From the NCBI RefSeq assembly GCF_018141425.1, contig NZ_CP058561.1:2666001-2730000 (forward strand): a DNA stretch of 64,000 bases, given 5' to 3'. The stretch's first letter is position 1, and each line of letters begins with the position of its first letter. This document shows, one piece after another, positions 56,070 to 64,000 of this stretch. The position numbers and the translations under genes were made by a program. This DNA comes from Vallitalea guaymasensis (GTDB lineage: Bacteria > Bacillota > Clostridia > Lachnospirales > Vallitaleaceae). Under the pieces are notes generated by a model. That model saw nothing but the letters and a program-made list of their open reading frames with translations. It searched no databases and was not told the DNA's origin.

Positions 56070-57431
56070 ATGAGTAGATTAAAAGCAGTTATATTGGCAG
56101 CTGGTGCAGGTACAAGAATGAAATCAGAATTACCAAAGGTTATACATAAAATACTAGGCAAAACAATGCTTGATTATGTTATTGAAGCAGCTATGGAAGC
56201 TGGAGCTGAGGATATCGTAGTAGTCGTTGGACACGAAAGTGAAATAGTTAAAAAAGAAATCTCGTATAATGTAGAATTTGTTTTGCAAGAAGAACAATTA
56301 GGAACTGGTCATGCTGTAATGATGGCTAAAGATTTCATTGGTGATGAAGGAAATGTACTTATATTATTTGGAGATACACCATTAATTACTGGAGATACAC
56401 TAGCTAAGATGGTAGATTACCATATCAGGCATAACAATGCTGCAACACTTCTATCTACTATAGTAGAAGATCCTACTGGTTATGGTAGAATCATCAGAGA
56501 CGAATCCAATACTTTTATAAAAAGTATAGAACATAAAGATGCAACAGAAAAAGAAAAAATAGTAAAAGAAATTAATTCGGGTATGTATTGTTTCGATGCA
56601 AAGGAACTTAACAATGCTCTTGATTATCTGACTAATGATAATGCCCAAGGGGAATATTATCTACCGGATACTCTTAAGACTATTATGGCTAAGCATTTGA
56701 ATGTTAATGCTATGATCAGTGATATCTCTGAAGATATATTAGGAGTTAATTCAAGAGTTCAATTATACCAGGCAGGACAGATTATGCAACAAAGAATTAA
56801 CTATAAGCATATGGATAATGGAGTAACCATAATTAATCCATTATGCACTTATATAAGTAAAGATGCTTGTATTAATTCTGATACTATAATATACCCTAAT
56901 TCTTTTATAGAAGGAAAAACTATAATAGGAAATAATTGTATTATTGGATCTAATAGTAAAATTGTAAATTCAAATATTGGTAATAACATAAATGTTGAAT
57001 CATCAACGATACTTGATAGTAGTATAAGCGATAATACCAATGTTGGACCATATGCTTATATTAGACCTAATTCCCATATCGGTTCTAATGTAAAAATAGG
57101 TGATTTTGTTGAAATTAAAAATTCGAGTGTTGGAGATAATACTAAAGTAGCTCATTTGACGTATATTGGTGATGCAGACGTTGGAAAAAATGTTAATTTC
57201 GGATGTGGAACAGTAGTAGTTAATTATGATGGTGTCAATAAAAATAGAACAGTCATAGAAGATAATGCTTTCATTGGTTGTAATACTAATCTAGTATCGC
57301 CAGTCAAAGTTAATAATAACGCATATACAGCAGCGGGTTCTACAATAACGAAAGATGTACCAGAATACTCATTAGGAATAGGAAGAGCTAGACAAGTTAA
57401 CATACAAGATTGGGTAAGAAAAAAACGGTAA
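56070..57431 (+). CDS. glmU: Bifunctional UDP-GlcNAc synthase GlmU
   Basis: 453 residues from ATG 56070 (AAAGGTGG upstream); the longer frame from 56007 has no SD and the start matches the family. The N-terminal uridylyltransferase has ILAAGAGTRMKS, LQEEQLGTGHAV and FGDTPLI; the C-terminal acetyltransferase is a hexapeptide beta-helix (GPYAYIRPNSHIG, HLTYIGDADVG, NFGCGTVVVNYDG). It makes UDP-GlcNAc from GlcN-1-P for peptidoglycan. Followed by prs. Confidence 0.98.
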   Translation: MSRLKAVILAAGAGTRMKSELPKVIHKILGKTMLDYVIEAAMEAGAEDIVVVVGHESEIVKKEISYNVEFVLQEEQLGTGHAVMMAKDFIGDEGNVLILFGDTPLITGDTLAKMVDYHIRHNNAATLLSTIVEDPTGYGRIIRDESNTFIKSIEHKDATEKEKIVKEINSGMYCFDAKELNNALDYLTNDNAQGEYYLPDTLKTIMAKHLNVNAMISDISEDILGVNSRVQLYQAGQIMQQRINYKHMDNGVTIINPLCTYISKDACINSDTIIYPNSFIEGKTIIGNNCIIGSNSKIVNSNIGNNINVESSTILDSSISDNTNVGPYAYIRPNSHIGSNVKIGDFVEIKNSSVGDNTKVAHLTYIGDADVGKNVNFGCGTVVVNYDGVNKNRTVIEDNAFIGCNTNLVSPVKVNNNAYTAAGSTITKDVPEYSLGIGRARQVNIQDWVRKKR

Positions 57432-57438
57432 TCTATAT

Positions 57439-57480
57439 AAGGAAATTGTTTCTATCTAGAAATTTAGAAATGGTTTCCTT
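57439..57480 (+). terminator. Hairpin between glmU and prs
   Basis: A 16-bp stem pairing 57439-57454 with 57465-57480, three of the pairs being G-U, then TTATGTTTT. Possible partial terminator in the operon. Confidence 0.5.
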
Positions 57481-57510
57481 ATGTTTTAAAAATATTATAG
57501 GAGGATTCAT

Positions 57511-58476
57511 ATGACAAGTACAATTAGGAACAATGACGGCATTAAGATTTTCTCATGTAGTGCTAATCCCCAATTAGCAGAGGCGATCGCAGCTGATTTA
57601 GGATTAACTTTAGGAGCAGCTGATGTTGGCCAGTTTAGTGACGGTGAAACGTATGTGAAGATTGACGAAATTGTTCGTGGTGTAGATTGTTACATTGTTC
57701 AACCTACATCAAGCCCTGTAAATGACAATTTAATGGAACTATTAATTATGATTGATGCTCTAAGAAGAGCTTCAGCAGGCAGGATTACTGCAGTAATTCC
57801 TTATTATGGTTATGCGAGACAAGACAGAAAGACAAGAGCCAGGGACCCAATTAGTGCAAGATTGATAGCTGATCTAATACAAGCAGCAGGTGCAGATAGA
57901 GTATTGGTTATGGACTTACACTGTGCTCAGATTCAAGGATTCTTTACAATGCCTGTGGACCATATGTTAGGTGCTCCACTACTATTAAAATATTACAAAG
58001 AAAAATTTGCTGATGATATGGATAACATTGCAATGGTATCACCAGATATCGGAAGTGTTAAAAGAACTCGTTCTTTCGCAGAAAAATTAGACATTCCAAT
58101 GGCTATTATTGATAAGAGAAGACCAGAAGCAAATGTTTCAGAAGTTATGAATATAATTGGTAATATTAATGGTAAAAAAGTTATTCTAGTTGATGATATG
58201 ATTGATACAGCTGGAACAATATGTAATGCAGCTAGTGCATTAAAAGAACAAGGTGCCCAAGAAGTGTATGCATGTTGTACTCACGCAGTATTATCAGGAC
58301 CTGCAATAGAAAGAATTCAAAAATCAGACATAAAAGAATTAGTTGTACTTGACACAATTGCTCTTCCAGAAGAAAAGAAAATCGATAAGATTAAACAATT
58401 ATCCGTTGCTCAGATTCTAGCAGAAGCTATACATAGAATCCATTGCAACAAATCTGTTTCAAAATTATTCGGTTAA
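57511..58476 (+). CDS. prs: Ribose-phosphate pyrophosphokinase
   Basis: 321 residues. Class I PRPP synthase: [35 protein letters not shown] and the PRPP loop [12 protein letters not shown] (about 229-240). It makes PRPP from ribose-5-P and ATP. PRPP is also the effector of PurR encoded 5 kb upstream. ATG with AGGAGG. Confidence 0.98.
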   Translation: MTSTIRNNDGIKIFSCSANPQLAEAIAADLGLTLGAADVGQFSDGETYVKIDEIVRGVDCYIVQPTSSPVNDNLMELLIMIDALRRASAGRITAVIPYYGYARQDRKTRARDPISARLIADLIQAAGADRVLVMDLHCAQIQGFFTMPVDHMLGAPLLLKYYKEKFADDMDNIAMVSPDIGSVKRTRSFAEKLDIPMAIIDKRRPEANVSEVMNIIGNINGKKVILVDDMIDTAGTICNAASALKEQGAQEVYACCTHAVLSGPAIERIQKSDIKELVVLDTIALPEEKKIDKIKQLSVAQILAEAIHRIHCNKSVSKLFG

Positions 58477-58518
58477 AAAATTGACTATTGTATGAAAATA
58501 TGGTAATTTGATTATGTT

Positions 58519-58545
58519 AAAGCCCTAGTATATACTAGGGCTTTT
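58519..58545 (+). terminator. Rho-independent terminator of prs
   Basis: AAAGCCCTAGT/ACTAGGGCTTT perfect 11-bp stem with a 4-base loop and T-run. Confidence 0.9.
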
Positions 58546-58573
58546 AGTAAATAAATTAGAAAGGTGATTACAA

Positions 58574-59158
58574 ATGTATATAATTGCTGGATTAGGTAAC
58601 CCAGGCATGAGATTCACGGCAACAAGACATAATGTCGGGTTTGAAGTCATAGAAAGATTGGCATATGAAAATAATATCAAATTGAATAAGAAAAAATTCA
58701 ATGCTGTACTAGGAAGCGGTGTTATAGGTGGAGAAAAAGTCGTTCTGGTACAGCCTCAAACATATATGAATCTAAGCGGAGAAAGCATAAGACCTATTAT
58801 GGATTTTTATAAATGTACTGAAAAAGATTTAATAGTTGTCTACGATGATATCTGCTTTGAAATAGGAACAATAAGGATACGAAAAAAAGGAAGTGCCGGT
58901 GGACATAATGGTATGAAAAATATTATTAGACACATAGGTACTAATGAATTCATAAGAGTAAGAGTAGGTGTCGGAGCCAAATGCCCTGAATGGGATCTAA
59001 AAGACCATGTATTAAGCAGGTTCAATGATGAAGAAATAAAGAACATGGTTGAAGAAATAAAAAGAGCCAGTGATGCCATAGAAGATATAGTAATAAAAGG
59101 TATAGATAAAGCTATGAATGTATATAATGTTAAGATTAAACGAGAGGAATGTGATTAA
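58574..59158 (+). CDS. pth: Peptidyl-tRNA hydrolase
   Basis: 194 residues. Typical Pth: GLGNPGMRFTATRHNVGFEVIERL with catalytic His20, PQTYMNLSG, VYDDICFEIGTIRIRKKGSAGGHNGMKNI. It frees tRNA from peptidyl-tRNAs that drop off ribosomes. ATG with AAAGGTG. Its TAA shares a base with the sortase start, so the two are translated together. Confidence 0.98.
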   Translation: MYIIAGLGNPGMRFTATRHNVGFEVIERLAYENNIKLNKKKFNAVLGSGVIGGEKVVLVQPQTYMNLSGESIRPIMDFYKCTEKDLIVVYDDICFEIGTIRIRKKGSAGGHNGMKNIIRHIGTNEFIRVRVGVGAKCPEWDLKDHVLSRFNDEEIKNMVEEIKRASDAIEDIVIKGIDKAMNVYNVKIKREECD

Positions 59159-59958
59159 TGAGAAGAGTAATATCATTATTGTTAATTATTACAGGTGTTG
59201 TACTTATAGCTTTACCGCTAATTGGTAAATATAGAACCCACAGATTGCAAGAAACCATGTTAGAAGAATTCTACAGTGATTTCCAGCCTCAGAATGAAGA
59301 GGAATTAGATATTTCAAGACAGAACAATATGGTTTTGAACGATATATTCAGCTGGGGAGACAAAAATGAAAATCAAGATAGTATAAAACCTATTGAAGTA
59401 AATGAACAATATTTGAATGATAGTGATGAGGTTACTGAAGAAACTAATGTGGATGACACCGATAGTAATGCTAATGATGGCTCTAATGATATCACACCAG
59501 AATCTGATGTAGAAAATACGGAACCAGAGAAAAAGAAGGATACACCTAAGCCTAAGCCAAAACCTAAAGCAATAGCCATAATTAAGATTGATAAAATAGG
59601 AGTTCATCTGCCAATAGCTAATGGTATTGACCATGAAACCTTGAAATATGCTATAGGATATATGCCAGAGAGTGGAAAATTTGGTGAGATTGGAAATTCA
59701 GTATTAGCTGGTCATAGAAGCCATACTTATGGAGTGTTCTTTAATAGGCTTAATGAATTAGAACAAGGAGATAAAATTAATATAGTCACTAAGGAAAAGG
59801 AATTCATCTATACAGTTTACGACAAGAAAATAGTTGAACCAGATGATGTATCAGTTATGAGAGGTAGCAGCAAATCAAAAGTCATCACATTGATTACATG
59901 TGATCCTGTTATTGGTGCTACTCATAGATTGATTATACATGGGATGATTGATAACTAA
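59158..59958 (+). CDS. Class D sortase
   Basis: 266 residues starting at ATG overlapping the pth stop (TAATG). N-terminal membrane helix (about 5-23), an acidic Asp/Glu/Asn linker with a KPKPKPK stretch (about 25-137), and a C-terminal sortase domain with catalytic His186 (AGHRSH), Cys248 (TLITCDP) and Arg257 (ATHRLIIHG). Sortases join cell-wall proteins or pilins bearing an LPxTG-like signal to the wall; none is visible next to it. Its place between pth and mfd is unusual. Confidence 0.92.
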   Translation: MRRVISLLLIITGVVLIALPLIGKYRTHRLQETMLEEFYSDFQPQNEEELDISRQNNMVLNDIFSWGDKNENQDSIKPIEVNEQYLNDSDEVTEETNVDDTDSNANDGSNDITPESDVENTEPEKKKDTPKPKPKPKAIAIIKIDKIGVHLPIANGIDHETLKYAIGYMPESGKFGEIGNSVLAGHRSHTYGVFFNRLNELEQGDKINIVTKEKEFIYTVYDKKIVEPDDVSVMRGSSKSKVITLITCDPVIGATHRLIIHGMIDN

Positions 59959-60086
59959 GCAAAATACTACTATAAGAATATATAATTGTTTAAAATTGCC
60001 TAGAAATATTATATAATAATTGGTATATAATATAATATATTTACTTTTGTACATTCTTAATATAGGAAAAATCAGGATGTGATGAT

Positions 60087-63000
60087 TTGAAAACACTAGT
60101 ACAACCTTTAAGAGATTTAGAGGCTTTTAATAATGCCCTTGAAAAAATTAATAAAAAAGTATCTCCAATATATCTGACAGGAGCTATAGACTCAGAGAAA
60201 TGTCATCTAATGCATGCTCTAGGTGAAAACAGAAACAAACTTATTATTACGTATAACGAACTTAGAGCTAGAGAAATTTACGAGGACATGAAGTTTTTTA
60301 GCAACGACAATGTTTTTCTGTATCCTGCAAAAGATATTATATTTTATAGTGCTGACGTACATAGTAATGACATTATCGAGCAACGTATAAATATAATAAA
60401 GAAATTATATGACAGCAGAGGATATACAGTCATACTATCAATAGATGCGTTGATGGATAAATTAATAGGTAAGTCTATTTTTGAATCCAGTATAATAAAA
60501 AGTAAAGTAGGGGATGTATGGAATCTTACTGAGATAAGTGAGAAGTTTATGTTCATGGGATATGAAAGAGTATCTCAAGTAGAAAGTAAAGGACAGTTCG
60601 CTATTAGAGGCGGAATAATTGACATATTTCCACCTACAGAAAAGAATGCCTATAGAATTGAGTTATGGGACGAAGAAATAGATTCCATAAGGTCTATGAA
60701 CATTGAGAGTCAAAGGTCAATAGACAAAGTTGATGAAATAGAGATATACCCTGCAAGAGAAGTTATTGTAGACAAAGAGAAGATAGCAAAAGCAATAGAT
60801 AAGATAAAAAAAGACAGAGACCAGTTAATTAAGACATTCGAAGCCAATAACAAACAAGACGAAGTAGATAGAATAAAACAATCTACCTCTATTTTGATGG
60901 ACAAAATTACCAGTCAAAAAACATTTAATGGTATTGAAGGATACATTGAATATTTTTATGATGAGACAGTATCCTTTGTGGACTATTTCCCTAAAGAAAC
61001 CTTATTATATATTGATGAACCAGCAAGAATAAATGAAAAATGGGAAAGCACTAAAAAAGAATTCAATGAAAGTATAATTAATAGATTTGAAAAAGGCTAT
61101 TTATTGAAAGGTCAAACGGAAATACTCAGAACCATAGATGAATTATTATTAAAATTCGAAGACTATACATGTGTTTTATTGAGCACACTACAGCAGAAAA
61201 TAGATAGATTTAATTATAAATTCAACGTTAATTTTTCTGTGAAATCAATTAATCCATATCACAAAAGTATGGAGGTCTTGGAAAAGGATCTAAAGTATTG
61301 GAGTAATAACAGATATAGGACATTATTGCTTACAGGCTCTAAGACCAGAGCTGAAAGACTATCTTATGAGTTGAAAGATAGAGGAATAGATGCCTTCTAT
61401 TTATCAAAATTGGATGCAGAGATTCCAAAAGGAAAAGTTGCAGTTAGTTATGGTAGCTTACACAAAGGGTTTGAATATCCTCTTATTAAGTTTGTCATAA
61501 TATCAGAGACTGATCTAGTAGGTAAAAGCAAGAAAAGGAAAAAGACTAAAAAGAAAAAGTTCAAGGGAAGTAAAATAGAGAGCTTCACTGAGCTAAAAGT
61601 CGGAGATTATATTGTTCATGAAAATTATGGAATAGGTATTTTCAGAGGAACTGAAAAAATAGAGATTGATGGGATTAGTAAAGATTATATCAAGATATCC
61701 TATAGAGACGAAGGAAACTTATATATATCAACCAGTCAATTGGATGTTATCCAAAAATATATTGGTTCAGAAGGTAAGAAACCAAAACTAAACAAATTAG
61801 GGACTAGTGAATGGAAGAAAACCAAAAGCCGTGTTAAAGGTATAGTAGAAGACCTTGCAAAAGATTTGGTTGGTTTATACGCTAAAAGACAAGCTAAAGA
61901 AGGTTATGAGTTCACAACGGATACTGTTTGGCAAAAAGAATTTGAAGAGATGTTTCCATATGAAGAAACAGATGACCAGTTGATAGCTATTGAAGAAACC
62001 AAAAATGATATGGAAAGCAGAAAAATTATGGATAGACTAATCTGTGGTGATGTAGGCTATGGAAAGACAGAAGTAGCTATAAGGGCTGCATTCAAGTCAG
62101 TTCAAGACGATAAACAGGTAGCTTATCTAGTGCCTACTACCATATTAGCTCAGCAGCATTATAATAACTTTGTCCAAAGGATGAAAGATTTTCCTGTAAG
62201 AGTAGAGATGTTATCAAGATTCAAAAGTCAGAAAGAACAGAAAAAGATAATAGATGATACCAAAAAAGGCTTGGTTGACATACTTATAGGTACTCATAGG
62301 ATAATATCAAAAGATGTTGTATTCAAAGACCTGGGATTACTTATTATAGATGAGGAACAGAGATTTGGAGTAGCACATAAAGAGAAAATCAAGAAAGTAA
62401 AACAAGATATAGATGTATTAACACTAACAGCAACCCCTATACCAAGAACTCTTCATATGAGTCTCATAGGTATAAGGGATATGAGTGTGCTCGAAGAGCC
62501 GCCAGAAGAGAGACATCCTATTCAGACTTATGTGCTTGAGCATAATGAAGAATTGATTAAAGATGCTATATATAGAGAATTGTCAAGAGGCGGGCAGATA
62601 TATTATGTTTACAATAGAGTCAAAAAGATTGATGAAGTAGCAGACTGGATAAGTAAGATGGTACCAGAAGCTAATGTGGCATTTGCTCATGGACAGATGA
62701 ATGAACGGGAACTCGAAAATATCATGTTTGAGTATATTAATGGTGATATTGATATACTTGTCTGTACAACAATAATTGAAACAGGTCTTGATATTCAAAA
62801 TACCAATACAATAATCATTCAGGATGCAGATAGATTAGGCTTGTCCCAGCTTTATCAGTTAAGAGGTAGGGTTGGAAGGTCTAACAGGGTTGCATATGCT
62901 TACTTATTGTACAAAAAAGATAAGATATTACAAGAAACAGCTGAAAAAAGATTACAAGCCATAAAAGAATTTACCGAGTTTGGGTCAGGTTTCAAAATAG

Positions 63001-63602
63001 CCATGAGAGACCTTGAAATCAGAGGAGCAGGTAATCTTCTTGGAGCAAGACAACATGGTCATATGGAATCAGTTGGTTATGATTTGTATTGTAAACTATT
63101 AGAAGAAGCAATCCATGAAGTCAGTGATGACAAAGTAGAGGAACGTTTTGAAACATCTGTTGAATTGAATGTTGATGCTTTCATTCCATCTACTTATATC
63201 AAAGATGAAATAAGAAAGCTTGGTGCTTATAAAAAGATTGCTAGCATAGAAGACGAAAAAGATTATTATGATGTGCAGGAAGAGCTTGAAGATAGATATG
63301 GTGACCTTCCAAAATCAGTTGTCAATCTATTGGATATAGCTATCATGAAAGCTGTTGCCAATAAAGCTGATATCGTGAACATTGAGCAAAAAGGTGAAAA
63401 CATCAAGTTTGAAGCTAGAAAAGATGCTAGGATTAATCCTGACAAAATACCTGAGCTGTTAAATAAATATCGAAATCAATTATTTTTTACAATTAATAAA
63501 GCACCATATTTTACGTATAAGATTAGCAGAGTCGATAAAAAACAATTTTTCAGACATATTAAGAATGTGTTACAAGACATAAAAGATTTGAAGGATTCAT
63601 AG
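60087..63602 (+). CDS. mfd: Transcription-repair coupling factor Mfd
   Basis: 1171 residues from TTG 60087. UvrB-like N-terminus (about 1-330, [14 protein letters not shown]), the RNA polymerase interacting domain ([17 protein letters not shown], about 505-560), helicase motifs [30 protein letters not shown] and [16 protein letters not shown], and a C-terminal D7 domain. It frees RNA polymerase stalled at lesions and recruits UvrA. Downstream lies a lipoprotein gene in the same direction. Confidence 0.97.
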   Translation: MKTLVQPLRDLEAFNNALEKINKKVSPIYLTGAIDSEKCHLMHALGENRNKLIITYNELRAREIYEDMKFFSNDNVFLYPAKDIIFYSADVHSNDIIEQRINIIKKLYDSRGYTVILSIDALMDKLIGKSIFESSIIKSKVGDVWNLTEISEKFMFMGYERVSQVESKGQFAIRGGIIDIFPPTEKNAYRIELWDEEIDSIRSMNIESQRSIDKVDEIEIYPAREVIVDKEKIAKAIDKIKKDRDQLIKTFEANNKQDEVDRIKQSTSILMDKITSQKTFNGIEGYIEYFYDETVSFVDYFPKETLLYIDEPARINEKWESTKKEFNESIINRFEKGYLLKGQTEILRTIDELLLKFEDYTCVLLSTLQQKIDRFNYKFNVNFSVKSINPYHKSMEVLEKDLKYWSNNRYRTLLLTGSKTRAERLSYELKDRGIDAFYLSKLDAEIPKGKVAVSYGSLHKGFEYPLIKFVIISETDLVGKSKKRKKTKKKKFKGSKIESFTELKVGDYIVHENYGIGIFRGTEKIEIDGISKDYIKISYRDEGNLYISTSQLDVIQKYIGSEGKKPKLNKLGTSEWKKTKSRVKGIVEDLAKDLVGLYAKRQAKEGYEFTTDTVWQKEFEEMFPYEETDDQLIAIEETKNDMESRKIMDRLICGDVGYGKTEVAIRAAFKSVQDDKQVAYLVPTTILAQQHYNNFVQRMKDFPVRVEMLSRFKSQKEQKKIIDDTKKGLVDILIGTHRIISKDVVFKDLGLLIIDEEQRFGVAHKEKIKKVKQDIDVLTLTATPIPRTLHMSLIGIRDMSVLEEPPEERHPIQTYVLEHNEELIKDAIYRELSRGGQIYYVYNRVKKIDEVADWISKMVPEANVAFAHGQMNERELENIMFEYINGDIDILVCTTIIETGLDIQNTNTIIIQDADRLGLSQLYQLRGRVGRSNRVAYAYLLYKKDKILQETAEKRLQAIKEFTEFGSGFKIAMRDLEIRGAGNLLGARQHGHMESVGYDLYCKLLEEAIHEVSDDKVEERFETSVELNVDAFIPSTYIKDEIRKLGAYKKIASIEDEKDYYDVQEELEDRYGDLPKSVVNLLDIAIMKAVANKADIVNIEQKGENIKFEARKDARINPDKIPELLNKYRNQLFFTINKAPYFTYKISRVDKKQFFRHIKNVLQDIKDLKDS

Positions 63603-63707
63603 GTTTAAACTATAATGAAGATAGACATATAATTAGGGAACAATTAGTAACTTCTATGTCCACATGATATAAGTTGCTGACTGATTTCTATGTTAGGAGA
63701 GATAAAA

Positions 63708-64000
63708 ATGAAAAGCACTTATGAATTGATAAGTAAGTATATTCTGCTTTTCATGTGCATCTTCTGTTTAGTGGGTTGTAGTAGTAAAAAAGAAGTAAAA
63801 GAAGAACTTAATTTCTATGAAGACAATGATAAGTTGATTGCCATTGATGATGTAGACATTAAGGTTGATGAGGTAATGCCATATTTACTGCAGGTTAAAA
63901 TGGAGTTTGAAGAATTAGGTGGAGAAGATGTCTGGGATCATAATGATTTTAGTGGAGGGAAAAAGGCTGAAGATGTTGCCAAATTAGCGGTACTTGATAA
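63708..64000 (+). CDS. Lipoprotein, possible PrsA/SurA-type foldase, 3' truncated
   Basis: Runs off the window end (97 residues visible). ATG 63708 has AGGAG upstream; the signal peptide ends in lipobox LVGC. What follows includes IDDVDIKVDEVMPYLLQVKMEFEELGGEDVW, with the I-x-x-x-DVDIKVDE opening and helices seen at the start of PrsA/SurA-like peptidyl-prolyl isomerases, which often follow mfd in clostridia. The catalytic domain is not in view, so this is provisional. Confidence 0.6.
   Translation, partial: MKSTYELISKYILLFMCIFCLVGCSSKKEVKEELNFYEDNDKLIAIDDVDIKVDEVMPYLLQVKMEFEELGGEDVWDHNDFSGGKKAEDVAKLAVLD

Noticed and set aside
1-64000. CRISPR arrays and insertion sequences
   Set aside because: No regularly spaced repeats and no transposase-like frame were found on either strand.

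Overview
The window is AT-rich DNA from a low-GC Firmicute of class Clostridia. Evidence for this: an asnS/murC/purR/spoVG/glmU/prs/pth/mfd housekeeping core, a DnaD plus DnaI/DnaC-type helicase-loader pair, strong purine-rich Shine-Dalgarno (SD) sites with frequent GTG and TTG starts, secreted proteins with copper-amine-oxidase-like and SLH domains, and a YtcQ/LplB/YtcP-type sugar transporter with its membrane-bound AraC regulator. A Vallitalea- or Lachnospiraceae-like organism would fit, but the genus cannot be fixed from sequence reading alone.

Layout. 0-11 kb: the end of a heterodimeric ABC exporter, an amidase-fold protein that has lost its catalytic residues, a ZIP metal transporter, a GH13 alpha-glucosidase, and an operon of a C39-like cysteine peptidase, a DUF1287 protein and a nucleotidyltransferase. 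11-20.6 kb: an accessory stretch of small secreted, lipo- and membrane proteins, two frameshifted gene remnants and long gene-poor gaps. 20.7-36.8 kb: queT behind a preQ1 riboswitch, an M29 aminopeptidase, asnS, a large anchored protein of unknown function, mscS, an M42 peptidase, a GntR regulator, a DUF5685-DnaJ-membrane protein cluster, phosphofructokinase and an SbcD/SbcC-like (YhaO/YhaN) pair. 36.8-45.5 kb: a GH20 hexosaminidase with a CUT1 transporter lacking its own ATPase, facing an AraC regulator. 45.8-47.3 kb: a small locus with a nuclease-fold protein, an unrecognised RNA gene with a consensus promoter and terminator, an XRE repressor with a palindromic operator, and tRNA-Arg. 47.4-51.3 kb: dnaI/dnaC-like, dnaD and murC, with two matching triplets of DnaA boxes between dnaD and murC. 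51.8-64 kb: purR, glgC-glgD, spoVG, glmU, prs, pth, sortase D, mfd and the start of a lipoprotein.

How genes work together. glgC and glgD overlap and probably form a catalytic/regulatory pair making ADP-glucose for glycogen. glmU makes UDP-GlcNAc for the wall pathway that murC serves, and prs supplies PRPP, the effector of PurR. The GH20 enzyme has no signal peptide, so the transporter probably imports N-acetylhexosamine oligosaccharides that are cleaved inside the cell.

The most unusual items are the unrecognised RNA at 46.2-46.4 kb, the duplicated DnaA-box triads at 49.77 and 49.93 kb, the hairpin between SD and start codon at 24.4 kb, the structured RNA before glgC at 52.7 kb, and the catalytically dead amidase at 2.6 kb.
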